From assembly GCF_045291395.1 (NCBI RefSeq), contig NZ_CP152342.1:3534001-3598000 (forward strand): a stretch of DNA of 64,000 nt, written 5' to 3'. Below are positions 14,298-24,147 of the stretch, piece after piece. Below the pieces are notes generated by a model. It was not told the origin of the DNA, ran no database searches, and saw only the letters and a program-made list of their open reading frames with translations. Position 1 is the stretch's first letter. Every line of letters begins with the position of its first letter. This DNA is from MR-S7 sp000400995 (GTDB lineage: Bacteria; Pseudomonadota; Gammaproteobacteria; Burkholderiales; Burkholderiaceae_C). A program made the translations under genes and the position numbers.

Positions 14298-15590
14298 ATG
14301 AGTTCCTCCTCCCTGCCCGGCCAGCCCCACGTCCACTACGAGGGCAACGCCCTGCACCTCGAAGGCGTGCGCCTGCACACCCTGGCGCGCGAGCACGGCA
14401 CGCCGCTGTACGTCTATTCCCAGGCCGCCATGTTGCAGGCGCTGGCCGCCTACCAGCGCGGCTTCGCCGGGCGCAAGGTGCAGATCTGCTACGCGATGAA
14501 GGCCAACTCGTCGCTGGCCGTGCTGCAGCTGTTCGCCCGCCAGGGCTGCGGCTTCGACATCGTCTCCGGCGGCGAGCTGCAGCGCGTGCTCGCAGCCGGG
14601 GGCGACCCAGCCCAGGTCATCTTCTCCGGCGTGGGCAAAACCCGCGCCGAGATGCGCCAGGCGCTGGAGACCGGCATCGGCTGCTTCAACGTGGAGAGCG
14701 AAGCCGAACTGGAGGTGCTCAGTGAAGTCGCCCAGTCCATGGGCCTGCGCGCGCCGGTCAGCATCCGCGTGAACCCGAACGTGGACGCCAAGACCCACCC
14801 CTACATCTCCACCGGCCTCAAGGGCAACAAGTTCGGCATCGCCCACGAGCGCGTGGTGGCCACCTACCAGCGCGCCGCCGCGCTGCCGGGCCTGCGCGTG
14901 ATCGGCATCGACTGCCACATCGGCTCGCAGATCACCGAGGAGACGCCCTATCTCGACGCCATGGACCGCATGCTGGACTTGGTGCAGGCCGTCGAGGCGG
15001 CGGGCATTCCCATCCACCACCTGGACTTCGGCGGCGGCCTGGGCATCGACTACCAAGGCGATACGCCGCCCGCCGCCGACGCACTGTGGGCCAAGCTGCT
15101 GGCCAAGGTGGATGCGCGCGGCTACGGCGACAAGCGGCTCATGATCGAGCCGGGCCGCTCCCTGGTGGGCAACGCGGGCGTGTGCCTGACCGAGGTGCTC
15201 TACCTCAAGCCCGGCGAGCAGAAGAACTTCTGCATCGTCGATGCGGCGATGAACGACCTGCCCCGGCCGGCGATGTACCAGGCCTACCACGCCATCGTGC
15301 CGCTGCAGGCGACCGCACAGGCCACCGCGCAGGTCTACGACGTGGTCGGCCCCGTCTGCGAGAGCGGCGACTGGATCGGCCGCGACCGCGAACTGGCCGT
15401 GCGCGCCGGCGACTTGCTGGCCGTGCTCTCCGCCGGCGCCTACTGCAGCGCCATGGGCAGCACCTACAACACGCGGCCGCGCCCGGCCGAAGTGCTGGTG
15501 GACGGCGAGCGCGCCCATCTCATCCGCCGCCGCGAGAGCGTGAGCGACATCTTCCACGCCGAAAAGCTCCTGCCACCCGCCAATCCTTGA
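14298..15590 (+). CDS. lysA: Diaminopimelate decarboxylase
   Basis: LysA decarboxylates meso-diaminopimelate to L-lysine, the last step of lysine synthesis, with pyridoxal phosphate. The 430-residue product has the PLP-lysine motif YAMKANSS, GCGFDIVSGGEL, the HIGSQI segment, the glycine-rich phosphate loop DFGGGLGIDY, EPGRSLVGNAG and the catalytic CESGD loop near the C-terminus; length is normal. The start is taken at the ATG at 14298, which follows the LptM part in the same frame. No ribosome site is seen there, consistent with coupling to lptM translation. lptM-lysA is a standard proteobacterial pair. Confidence 0.95.
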   Translation: MSSSSLPGQPHVHYEGNALHLEGVRLHTLAREHGTPLYVYSQAAMLQALAAYQRGFAGRKVQICYAMKANSSLAVLQLFARQGCGFDIVSGGELQRVLAAGGDPAQVIFSGVGKTRAEMRQALETGIGCFNVESEAELEVLSEVAQSMGLRAPVSIRVNPNVDAKTHPYISTGLKGNKFGIAHERVVATYQRAAALPGLRVIGIDCHIGSQITEETPYLDAMDRMLDLVQAVEAAGIPIHHLDFGGGLGIDYQGDTPPAADALWAKLLAKVDARGYGDKRLMIEPGRSLVGNAGVCLTEVLYLKPGEQKNFCIVDAAMNDLPRPAMYQAYHAIVPLQATAQATAQVYDVVGPVCESGDWIGRDRELAVRAGDLLAVLSAGAYCSAMGSTYNTRPRPAEVLVDGERAHLIRRRESVSDIFHAEKLLPPANP

Positions 15591-15631
15591 TAGCCATCAA
15601 GAAACAGCCACAGAGGGGGGACTAGCATTCC

Positions 15632-15650
15632 GACTTTCATTGCGAAAGTC
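15632..15650. promoter_or_regulatory. Inverted repeat before the metallo-beta-lactamase-fold gene
   Basis: GACTTTC-ATTGC-GAAAGTC has 7-bp perfect arms and ends 6 nt before the ATG at 15657, in the place where the ribosome site should be. It could be an operator or an RNA hairpin that affects translation. No ligand is suggested by the sequence. Confidence 0.4.
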
Positions 15651-15656
15651 CGCTGC

Positions 15657-16490
15657 ATGTCCCTGGAACCTCTCGAACTCTACCGAGACAAGCACCACGC
15701 CTGTCTGATGTTCTCGGACCTCATCGAAGAGGACGGCCAGGCCGTGCAGGCCAACCAGTTCCTGATCGTGGACGGGGACACCGGCGCCATCATCGACCCG
15801 GGCGGCAACCTGGCCTTCAACGAGCTGTTCATGGGAATGACCAAGCATTTCCCGCCGCACAAGCTCTCCTACCTGATCGCCTCGCACGCCGACCCGGACA
15901 TCATCGCCTCGCTGGACCGCTGGATGACCAGTACCAAGGCCACGCTGGTCATCTCGCGCATCTGGGAGCGCTTCGCGCCGCACTTCACCAAGCTGGGCAA
16001 GACCGAGGGCCGCGTCATCGGCGTGCCCGACGGCGGCGGCCACCTGCCGCTGGGGCGGCACGAACTGGTGCTGCTGCCCGCGCACTTCATGCACTCGGAG
16101 GGCAATTTCCACTTCTACGACCCGGTCAGCCGCATCCTGTTCACGGGCGACCTGGGCGTGTCCATGACCTCGGGCGCCGAGGCGCGCGTGCCGGTGACCG
16201 AGCTGGCGCCGCACATCCCGCGCATGGAAGGCTTCCACCGCCGCTACATGGTCTCCAACAAAATTCTGCGCCTGTGGACGCGCATGGTGCGCCCGCTCGA
16301 CGTGGCCATGCTCGTGCCGCAGCACGGCGCGCCCATCATGGGCAAGCAGGCGATCAACGATTTCTACGACTGGCTGGACTCGCTGATGTGCGGCATCGAC
16401 CTGTTCGACGACCGCGCCTACCAGGTGCCCACGGCGCACATCGACCCGGTGACGCGCCAGGTGCGCCCGCCCCTGCAGGCGGTCGGCTGA
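15657..16490 (+). CDS. Metallo-beta-lactamase-fold diiron protein (flavodiiron-like ODP family)
   Basis: The 277-residue product has an MBL fold like the diiron domain of flavodiiron proteins: QFLIVDGDTGAIIDPGG, the metal motif SHADPDI (H-x-D/E-x-D type rather than HxHxDH), LPAHFMHSEGNFHFYD, ILFTGDLGVS and LVPQHGAPIMG. These residues could bind two irons and suggest oxygen or NO sensing or reduction, or a hydrolase function. There is no flavodoxin domain. It lies downstream of lysA with a 66-nt gap and no clear partner. The exact role is not known to me. Confidence 0.8.
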   Translation: MSLEPLELYRDKHHACLMFSDLIEEDGQAVQANQFLIVDGDTGAIIDPGGNLAFNELFMGMTKHFPPHKLSYLIASHADPDIIASLDRWMTSTKATLVISRIWERFAPHFTKLGKTEGRVIGVPDGGGHLPLGRHELVLLPAHFMHSEGNFHFYDPVSRILFTGDLGVSMTSGAEARVPVTELAPHIPRMEGFHRRYMVSNKILRLWTRMVRPLDVAMLVPQHGAPIMGKQAINDFYDWLDSLMCGIDLFDDRAYQVPTAHIDPVTRQVRPPLQAVG

Positions 16491-16504
16491 CTTCAAGCCA
16501 AATC

Positions 16505-16541
16505 CGGCTGCAGCGCTTATCCTGCAAGCGCGAGCAGCTAT
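16505..16541 (-). repeat. Dispersed palindromic repeat, copy between MBL gene and msrQ
   Basis: On the minus strand it reads AGCTGCTCGCGCTTGCAGGA then TAAGCGCTGCAGCC, a copy of the AGCTGCTTGCGCTT-N-AAGCGCTAGAGGC family found at seven gene ends in the window. The inner GCGCTT/AAGCGC can pair. It separates two convergent genes and may act as terminator. Confidence 0.7.
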
Positions 16542-16554
16542 TCAACCCATAGCA

Positions 16555-17164
16555 TCACGTCCGCCGCCAGCGGACCACGCGCGCCAGCAGCAGCGCCGCC
16601 AGCACGGCGGCATAGACCGCCACCTCGGCGAAGTCGTTCTTGCCCGCGCGCATCCAGAAGAAGTGCAGCACCGCCAGCACCGCCACCAGGTACACGGCGC
16701 GGTGCAGGCGCTGCCAGCGCCGCCCCCCAGCCAGCGGATGGCGCGGTTGAAGGAGGTGGCGGCGAGCAGCAGCAGCAGCGCGAAGGCCGCCATGCCCACC
16801 AGGATGAAGGGCCGCTTGGCGATGTCGCGCGCGATCTCGGCCGCATCGAACCCCATGTCGAACCACGCGTAGCACAGCAGGTGCAACGCGGCATAGAAGA
16901 ACGTGAACAGCCCCAGCATGCGCCGCATGCGCGCCAGCGCCGGCACTCCCAGCGCGATGCGCACCGGCGTCACCGCCAGGGCCAGGCACAGCAGGCGCAG
17001 CGTCCAGTCGCCCGTGGCGCGGATCAGCGCCTCCGCCGGATTGGCGCCCAGGCCATCCGTCGCCGCGCCATACACCAGCCATGCCAGAGGCAGCAGGCAC
17101 AGCGTGAAGAGCAGCGGCTTGGCCGCGCGGTGCTGCAGCCAGCGGCCGCGGGGCGCGGCAGCCA

Positions 17165-17165
<1 letters not shown>
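16555..17165 (-). CDS. msrQ: MsrQ heme-binding membrane subunit, frame broken at 16723-16728
   Basis: MsrQ (YedZ) is the b-type heme membrane protein that passes electrons to MsrP for repair of oxidised methionines in the periplasm. The start (17163-17165) overlaps the msrP stop as TGATG. Five to six membrane helices are visible, with histidines at HLLCYAW and LHFF. The frame as given leaves the family after RAIRWLGG. Adding one base to the C6 run at 16723-16728 restores RRWQRLHRAVYLVAVLAVLH and a natural end (VVRWRRT, stop at 16555-16557), 203 residues. I treat it as an intact gene with an assembly error, though a genuine frameshift is possible. Confidence 0.8.
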
Positions 17166-18139
<974 letters not shown>

Positions 18140-18228
18140 GGCGGGCCTCCAATGGCTGGACGTCTGGCGAGTCTGCCTCAGGACGCCCGGCCCTGCACGG
18201 CGCAGGGCCTCATGGGCCTTCAAAAACG

Positions 18229-18312
18229 ATAGCTGGTTGCGCTTGCCAACAGCCGGTTTAGAGCAGTATTCACCGCAAAATCCTTGCCAATCAAGCGCAG
18301 GCAGCTCCTTTT
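18229..18312. repeat. Dispersed palindromic repeat, paired copy between msrP and ccsB
   Basis: ATAGCTGGTTGCGCTTG (from 18229) and CAAGCGCAGGCAGCT (18292-18306) are imperfect inverted arms about 46 nt apart, followed by CCTTTTTTT. The layout is the same as the mrcA/cyaY palindrome at 6056-6131. It lies upstream of msrP and at the 3' end of ccsB, both on the minus strand, so it may terminate the ccsB-side transcription coming from the right. Confidence 0.7.
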
Positions 18313-18313
18313 T

Positions 18314-19648
18314 TTACAGCGTGCCGTAGCTGTGCAGTCCCGAGAGGAACATGTTCACGCCCAGGAAGGCGAACGTGGTCACCGCCAGCCCCACCAGCGC
18401 CCACCAGGCGGAGACGGTGCCGCGCAGCCCCTTCATGAGGCGCATGTGCAGCCAGGCCGCGTAGTTGAGCCAGACGATCAGCGCCCAGGTTTCCTTGGGG
18501 TCCCAGCTCCAGTAGCCGCCCCAGGCCTCGGCCGCCCACAGCGCGCCGAGCACGGTGGCGATGGTGAAGAACGCGAAGCCGACGGCAATGGCCTTGTACA
18601 TCACGTCGTCCAGCACCTCCAGCGGTGGCAGGCGTTCGGCGATGCGCCGGCGCGCGAGCAGGATGCCGCCCACGATGAGCGCAGAGATGCCGAAATACAC
18701 CATCCAGTAGCTGCCGCCGTTCTCTGTGGCGCCCTGGCGGAAGACGATGGGCTCGAAGCACAGCACCACGCCCAGCAGCCACAGCGGCGCGAGCTTGTAC
18801 CAGCGCGTCTCGCCGGCCTGCTGCTTGATCAGGTAGGCGAAAGCCACCATGGCCGACAGCGCGAAGGTGCCGTAGCCGATGAAGTTGGCCGGCACGTGCA
18901 GCTTCATCCACCAGCTCTTGAGCGCGGGCACCAGCGGCTGGATCTCGTGCGCTTCGCGCACCACCGTGTACCAGAGCAGGAAGCCCACGGCCGCGCTCAC
19001 CACCAGCATCACGAAGCCGCCGAGCGCGCGCGTGGCGTACTGCTCCTCGTAGTAGAGGTAGAACGCCGCCGTCATCCAGCAGAACATCACGAACACCTCG
19101 TAGAGGTTGCTCACGGGGATGTGGCCGATGTCGGGCGCGATCTGGTAGCTCTCGTACCAGCGCACCATGGTGCCGATGAGCGCCAGCGCCACCGCCACCC
19201 AGGCCACGCGCGAGCCGATGCGCATCATGGCCGTGCCCTCGCCGCGCGAGAACATGCCCACCCAATAGAACGCCGTGCTCATGAAGAACAGCATGCTCAT
19301 CCACAGGATGGCCGACTGGCTGGACAGGAAGTATTTCAGCAGGAACACCGTGTCGGCCCGCGCCAGGTCGCCGCCGCCCTCGCCCTGGTAGAGCGCGATA
19401 GCCAGCAGCGAGCACGCCGCCACGGCGAACATCAGCGCGCGCAGCGGCCGCCAGAACCAGCCCAGCCAGATCGCGCAGGGGATGGTGCCGAGCAGGATGC
19501 CCTTCTCGTAGCCGTCCATCCACGCGCCGTAGCGCTGCAGCGCGAACAGCCCGCCGGCCAGCACGGCCAGGGCGAACAGCCAGTCCAGCCAGTTGCGGCG
19601 CGCGAGGAAACCTTCGTTGAGCGTGAACGTCTGCGTGGCGGTGTTCAT
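18314..19648 (-). CDS. ccsB: Cytochrome c biogenesis protein CcsB/ResC (system II heme handling)
   Basis: CcsB works with ResB to export heme and attach it to apocytochromes c on the periplasmic side. The 444-residue product has about eight membrane helices and the tryptophan-rich WWD heme motif WGGYWSWDPKETW near residue 375, with conserved histidines (HVPANFIGYG region and LHMRL). Its start overlaps the resB stop by 4 bases. Cytochrome c synthesis by system II is usual in betaproteobacteria, and the next gene upstream codes for a c-type cytochrome. Confidence 0.94.
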   Translation of the reverse strand: MNTATQTFTLNEGFLARRNWLDWLFALAVLAGGLFALQRYGAWMDGYEKGILLGTIPCAIWLGWFWRPLRALMFAVAACSLLAIALYQGEGGGDLARADTVFLLKYFLSSQSAILWMSMLFFMSTAFYWVGMFSRGEGTAMMRIGSRVAWVAVALALIGTMVRWYESYQIAPDIGHIPVSNLYEVFVMFCWMTAAFYLYYEEQYATRALGGFVMLVVSAAVGFLLWYTVVREAHEIQPLVPALKSWWMKLHVPANFIGYGTFALSAMVAFAYLIKQQAGETRWYKLAPLWLLGVVLCFEPIVFRQGATENGGSYWMVYFGISALIVGGILLARRRIAERLPPLEVLDDVMYKAIAVGFAFFTIATVLGALWAAEAWGGYWSWDPKETWALIVWLNYAAWLHMRLMKGLRGTVSAWWALVGLAVTTFAFLGVNMFLSGLHSYGTL

Positions 19649-21780
19649 GCGGAACCTCCGTGGGGGTGGGGGCCGAGGAGCTGGCCGCTCAGGCGCGCGA
19701 ACTCGCGCCCGCCGTCCAGCGTCTTGCGGTTGGTGGAAAGGGCCATCGTGGCATGCGTGCCCACATCCTGCGGGGCGAGCCAGACCCAGATACGGCGCTC
19801 GCGCACGTAGAGCATGGCGAAGATGCCCAGGATCAGCAGCGTGCAGCCGAGGTAGACAACGTTCTTGCCCGGCGCGCGCGCCACCTGGAACACGCTGGCC
19901 TGCACCTGCTCGAAGTCGCGCAGCTCGAAGACCATGGGCGCGGGGTAGAGCTGCGCGTCGGACAGCGACAGGACGGCCTGCGTCATGAAGGCCTGCGTCT
20001 GCGCGTCGGAAGGCAGCGGCGGCAGGCCGGCCTGCTCGCGCGTCATCTGCGCCAGCTCGAACAGCGCGCCGTTGAGGATGCGCACCAGCACCTCGCCCGC
20101 GCGCTCACGCTCGGCCTCGGGCACGTTGGTTTCCATGAAGTCCGAGATCGCCTGCAGGCCGCCGTGCATGCGCCCCTGCGCGTCGCGCTCGCCCGCATAC
20201 AGCGTGAGCGCGCGCAGCGCCGACTGCGCGAGCTGCGCGGCCAGCTCCGGTCGCGCGCCGTCCACGGCCACGGCCGCATAGCGGCGCACGGCCTGCTCGC
20301 GCTGCGCGGGGTCGGCAAGCGCCAGGCGCATGCGCAGGAAGCCGTCCAGCCCGCCCTCGTGGTCCACCGGCACACGCAGGTAGCGGAAGGGCTCGGCCGG
20401 CGTCTCGCGCACGCCCAGCATGTACATGGGCTGGCCGTCGCCCGTGTCCACGGGCAGCATGAAGTTGTGGAACTCGCGCGCCTGGCCGGCCGCGTCGCGC
20501 AGCTTGTAGGTCACGCTGGGGCCCACGTTGCGCAGCTCGCGCTTGGTGACCGTCTTGTTGCCCGCACCCAGGCGCGATTCGATGGACTGGCGCAAGTCCA
20601 CCTTGCGCACGTCGGCGCCCGAGGTGCCGCCCGTGTCGCCGAAGTTCTCCACGTTGAGCACGCGCAGCGCCGCGTATTCGAGCGTGAGCGCCTCGCCCGT
20701 GCCCGTGTGCGTGAGCTGCGTGGCGCCGCCGATCGTGCCCTCCACCTCGAACTCCCGCGCGCCCGGCACCATGGGCCGCGCGCGCAGGCGCACGTGCGAG
20801 CCGCCGTCGTCGAAGCTGGACTGGTAGATCTCGATGCCTTTGTAGCTGGCCGGATGGTTCACCTCCACGCGCGCGGGCGTGGCCTCGCCCGTAGCCTTGT
20901 CGTGGATCACGATCTCGCTGGCGAACAGCTTGGGCATGCCGGTGGAATAGTGCTCCACGATGAATTTCTTGAGCTCCACCGCGAACGGCAGCTCCTGCAG
21001 CAGCACGCCGTCGGACTGGCTCAGGATGGCCGTGGCCGACTGCGTGCCCTCGGCCACCACCAGGTTGCCGCGGAAGGTGGGGTTGCGCTCGGACAGGCGG
21101 TGCTCGGGCTTGACCTCGGAGATCAGCCCGCCGCCCGCGTAGGGCGTCTTGCCGCCGAACCACATCTGCGCGCGCACGATCAGGTCGCCGTCGAGCAGTC
21201 CGCCCAGACAGATGAGCACGATGGCGCTGTGCGCGGCGATGTAGCCGATCTTGTTGGCCGCACCCGCCTTGGCCGCCACCATCCAGCCCGCGCCGGCGGC
21301 CGTCTCACGCTGCTGCAGGCGCACCTTCCAGCCCACGGAGGCCAGCATCTGCCCGATGCGGCGCGCGGCAGCCTCGGGCGCCTCGCCCGCCAGGTCGGCC
21401 TGCGCCTTGTGGTGGAAGGCCTGCAGGCTCTTTTCGCGGATGTTCTCCTTGTAGTTGCGGATGTCCGCCAGGTACTTGGGCGCGTGCCGCGCGATGCACA
21501 GCGAGGTGCTCACCACCAGGAACGCCAGGATCAGCAGGAACCACCACGCGCTGTAGACCGCGTTGAGCTTGAGCGCCAGGAACAGCTCGGCCCAGAACGG
21601 CCCGAACTGGTTCACGTAGTTGGCGGCGGGCTCGTGCTGCTTGAGCACGGTGCCGATCACCGAGGCGATGCAGATCACCGTGAGCAGCGCGATCGCGAAG
21701 CGCATGGACGCCAGCAGCTCGGTCAGCGACCGCGTGGCGTACGGGCGCCGGGCGCCGCTGCTGGAAGGAAGATCAGACAT
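19645..21780 (-). CDS. resB: Cytochrome c biogenesis protein ResB (Ccs1)
   Basis: ResB forms the system II cytochrome c synthetase with CcsB. The 711-residue product has membrane helices near the N-terminus (FAIALLTVICIASVIGTVLKQ; WWFLLILAFLVVSTSLC), one at about 190-205, a large periplasmic domain and a last helix (NVVYLGCTLLILGIFAMLYV) just before a basic end. The chosen start MSDLPSSSG (21778-21780) precedes the conserved LTELLASMRFAIALL block. An ATG at 21817-21819 would add 13 residues and cannot be excluded. It overlaps ccsB by 4 bases. Confidence 0.93.
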   Translation of the reverse strand: MSDLPSSSGARRPYATRSLTELLASMRFAIALLTVICIASVIGTVLKQHEPAANYVNQFGPFWAELFLALKLNAVYSAWWFLLILAFLVVSTSLCIARHAPKYLADIRNYKENIREKSLQAFHHKAQADLAGEAPEAAARRIGQMLASVGWKVRLQQRETAAGAGWMVAAKAGAANKIGYIAAHSAIVLICLGGLLDGDLIVRAQMWFGGKTPYAGGGLISEVKPEHRLSERNPTFRGNLVVAEGTQSATAILSQSDGVLLQELPFAVELKKFIVEHYSTGMPKLFASEIVIHDKATGEATPARVEVNHPASYKGIEIYQSSFDDGGSHVRLRARPMVPGAREFEVEGTIGGATQLTHTGTGEALTLEYAALRVLNVENFGDTGGTSGADVRKVDLRQSIESRLGAGNKTVTKRELRNVGPSVTYKLRDAAGQAREFHNFMLPVDTGDGQPMYMLGVRETPAEPFRYLRVPVDHEGGLDGFLRMRLALADPAQREQAVRRYAAVAVDGARPELAAQLAQSALRALTLYAGERDAQGRMHGGLQAISDFMETNVPEAERERAGEVLVRILNGALFELAQMTREQAGLPPLPSDAQTQAFMTQAVLSLSDAQLYPAPMVFELRDFEQVQASVFQVARAPGKNVVYLGCTLLILGIFAMLYVRERRIWVWLAPQDVGTHATMALSTNRKTLDGGREFARLSGQLLGPHPHGGSA

Positions 21781-21908
21781 GGAAGACGGCAGAGCCCGAA
21801 AGAGAAAAGGGCGGGCCATCCGTTCAGATGCGCCCGCCCGTCTTGGGTGTGATTATCGGCGGTAGGTTCCGGAGGCGCACCTGCGCACCCCGGGGAATTT
21901 GACGTGAA

Positions 21909-22538
21909 TCAACGCAGGCCGGCGATGTAGTCGGCCACGGCCCGGACCTCGCGGTCGTTGAGCTTGGCCGCCACGTCGCGCATCTGCGCGTTGTTGCCGC
22001 GCTTGCCGTCGCGGAAGTCCACCAGCTGCTTGACCGTGTAATCGGCATGCTGGCCGGACAGGCGCGGGTACTGCGCCGGGATGCCGGCGCCGTTGGGGCT
22101 GTGGCAGCCCGCGCAGGCGGCGATGTTGCGGTCCTGGATACCGCCGCGGTAGATGCGCTCGCCCAGGGCGACGAGGTCCTTGTCCTTGGAGAAGCCGTCC
22201 TTGGCCTTCTGGGAGGCCAGCCACCAGGACACGTTGCGCATGTCGTCTTCCGACAGGATCGCGGCCATGCCCTGCATCACAGGGTCGGCGCGCTTGCCGG
22301 ACTTGAACTCCTGCAGCTGCTTGACCAGGTATTCGGGGTGCTGCTGCGCCAGCTTGGGGTTGGCGGCGATGGTGGAGTTGCCGTCGGCCGCATGGCAGGC
22401 CACGCACACGGCGGCGTAGCTGGCCTCGCCCTTGGCGAGGTCGGGCTTGGCGGCCTTCGGCGTTTCGCCCGCTGCAAGGGCCGGAAAAGCGGGAGCTGCC
22501 AGCGCGGCAGACATCAGCAAGGAGGCGAGCAACTTCAT
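21909..22538 (-). CDS. Diheme cytochrome c4-type protein
   Basis: Periplasmic electron carrier with two heme c groups. The 209-residue product has a signal peptide (MKLLASLLMSAALAAPAFPALA) and two CxxCH motifs (CVACHAADG and CAGCHSPNG), each followed by a Met-containing region that can supply the distal ligand (DPVMQGMAAIL, AQMRDVAAKL). It has the two-domain duplicated layout of cytochrome c4, likely feeding a terminal oxidase. It lies just upstream of resB-ccsB, whose products mature such cytochromes, and is divergent from engB. Confidence 0.92.
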   Translation of the reverse strand: MKLLASLLMSAALAAPAFPALAAGETPKAAKPDLAKGEASYAAVCVACHAADGNSTIAANPKLAQQHPEYLVKQLQEFKSGKRADPVMQGMAAILSEDDMRNVSWWLASQKAKDGFSKDKDLVALGERIYRGGIQDRNIAACAGCHSPNGAGIPAQYPRLSGQHADYTVKQLVDFRDGKRGNNAQMRDVAAKLNDREVRAVADYIAGLR

Positions 22539-22580
22539 ATCGGGGGTTCTTGTGTAACGAGCGGCAAAACCCCGCGATTC

Positions 22581-22586
22581 TACAAT
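22581..22586 (+). promoter_or_regulatory. Minus-10 box of engB
   Basis: TACAAT lies 37 nt before the engB ATG at 22624, giving a short leader. No minus-35 match was recognised. An ATG overlapping the end of the box (22585) is therefore not a plausible translation start. Confidence 0.45.
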
Positions 22587-22623
22587 GCACCCTGTTTCGC
22601 TCCATCCCCTGAAAACCCGATCT

Positions 22624-23340
22624 ATGTCAACCACACCGCACGCACCGGCGCCCGGCCTGCCCGAATTGCCCGATGCCAAGGCCGCACTGGGATGGATGCA
22701 CACCGCGCGCTTTCTGACCACCGCCGCCCAGTTGCACCACCTGCCCGAGATTACCGTGCCGGAGATCGCCTTCGTCGGCCGCTCCAACGCGGGCAAGTCC
22801 ACCTGCATCAACACGCTCACGCAGCAGCGCCAGCTCGCGTTCGCGTCGAAGAAGCCCGGCCGCACCCAGCACATCAACCTGTTCGCGCTGGGCCGCCAGG
22901 GCGTGATGGACGCGGTGCTGGCCGACCTGCCCGGCTACGGCTACGCCGCCGTGTCGCGCGACGACAAGCAGCGCTGGCAGCGCGTGATGCTCAACTACCT
23001 CATCAGCCGCGAGAGCCTCACGGCCATCGTGCTGCTGTGCGACCCGCGCCTGGGGCTGACCGAGCTGGACGAGGCGCTGCTCGACGCCGTGCGCCCGCGC
23101 GTGGAGGCGGGCCTGAAATTCCTCGTGCTGCTCACCAAGGCCGACAAGCTCACGCGCGCCGAGCAGGCCAAGGCGCTGTCGATCACGCGGCTGCAGGCCG
23201 GCGGCGGCGAGGTGCGGATGTTCTCCGCGCTCAAGAGACAGGGCGTGGACGAGGTGGCGCAGCTGCTGTGGCAGTGGTCCCACCCTGCGATGGAACCCGC
23301 CGCCGCGCCGGATGCCGAACCCGGTTCAGAACCCGTATAG
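22624..23340 (+). CDS. engB: Ribosome-biogenesis GTP-binding protein EngB (YihA/YsxC)
   Basis: EngB is an essential GTPase in assembly of the large ribosomal subunit. The 238-residue product has all GTPase motifs: G1 GRSNAGKS, G2 region KPGRTQHINLF, G3 DLPGYGYA, G4 TKADK and G5 SALKRQG. The C-terminus is extended by an acidic Ala/Pro tail (EPAAAPDAEPGSEPV). The start is taken at MSTTPHAP downstream of a TACAAT box. Divergence from a cytochrome c4 gene is common in Burkholderiales. Its end overlaps the convergent amidohydrolase gene by about 15 bases. Confidence 0.95.
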   Translation: MSTTPHAPAPGLPELPDAKAALGWMHTARFLTTAAQLHHLPEITVPEIAFVGRSNAGKSTCINTLTQQRQLAFASKKPGRTQHINLFALGRQGVMDAVLADLPGYGYAAVSRDDKQRWQRVMLNYLISRESLTAIVLLCDPRLGLTELDEALLDAVRPRVEAGLKFLVLLTKADKLTRAEQAKALSITRLQAGGGEVRMFSALKRQGVDEVAQLLWQWSHPAMEPAAAPDAEPGSEPV

Positions 23341-24147
23341 CCGCGCGGGGTTGTCCGCCAGCACGCGGCGGCGCAGGTCCACGCCGGGCAGCCAGCGCGC
23401 GATCTGCTCGCGCAGCGCATCCGCCGGCACCACACGGTAGGCACTGACCTCGTGCGCCGCGCGGCCCGGGTCGCGCGCCGTGTGCGGCCAGTCGCTGGCC
23501 CACAGCAGCGCGCCGGGCGCCGCCTCGGCCCAGTGGCACGCCCAAGCATCGGCCAGGGCCGACGATGCCAGGCGGTACGGCGCCGAGAGCTTCACGTGCA
23601 CGCGCCCCGTGCGCAGCAGATCCGTCAGCACATCCGCGCCGTGCGGCGCATCCACCAGCGCGAAGTGGTCGAGCACCACGGGCGACGGCAGCCGCGCCAG
23701 GCCATCGGCCAGCGCCCGCACCACGGGCTGCGCGGCATAGAGCTGCACGTGCCAGCCGAGATCGGCCACGCGCGCGCTCCAGGCCTGCAGCAGGGCGCGC
23801 GCTCCCACGATGTCGCGCAGGCCCGCGCTTTCCAGGTTGACCCGCACGCCACGCACGCCGCGCGCATGCAGCTCGCGCAGCGCAGCGGCGTCCACGCCCT
23901 TCTCCAGCACCGCGATGCCGCGCCCGGCTCCGTCCAGCGCCGCCAGCGCATCGAGCAGGCAGCGGTTGTCGGTGCCATAGACGCTGGGCTGCACCAGCAC
24001 CACGCGCTCCAGCCCCAGGCCCGCGAGGTGCGCGCGCAGCGGGGCTAGCGGCGCGGGCCCGGGCGTGTAGGGGCGCGCGTCCACCATGGGGTAGTCGGCG
24101 CGCGGGCCGAAGACGTGCGTGTGGCAATCGCACGCCCCGGCGGCCAT
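23326..24147 (-). CDS. Amidohydrolase-family (LigI-like) TIM-barrel hydrolase
   Basis: The 273-residue product has the amidohydrolase-2 layout: CDCHTHVFGP (metal HxH), PYTPGPAPLAPLRAHLAGLG, VLVQPSVYGTDN, GVRGVRVNL, VVLDHFALVD, VHVKLSAPYR and LLWASDWPHT with the catalytic Asp. Relatives hydrolyse lactones such as 2-pyrone-4,6-dicarboxylate or sugar-acid lactones. The ATG overlaps the stop of the dehydrogenase gene, and the gene ends an operon with two solute-binding proteins, so it likely acts in breakdown of an imported carboxylic acid or lactone. The substrate cannot be read from the sequence. Confidence 0.85.
   Translation of the reverse strand: MAAGACDCHTHVFGPRADYPMVDARPYTPGPAPLAPLRAHLAGLGLERVVLVQPSVYGTDNRCLLDALAALDGAGRGIAVLEKGVDAAALRELHARGVRGVRVNLESAGLRDIVGARALLQAWSARVADLGWHVQLYAAQPVVRALADGLARLPSPVVLDHFALVDAPHGADVLTDLLRTGRVHVKLSAPYRLASSALADAWACHWAEAAPGALLWASDWPHTARDPGRAAHEVSAYRVVPADALREQIARWLPGVDLRRRVLADNPARLYGF

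Noticed and set aside
14115..15557. 480-residue minus-strand frame opposite lysA
   Set aside because: His/Ala/Gly/Val-rich composition typical of antisense frames in GC-rich genes; lysA motifs on the plus strand are unambiguous.
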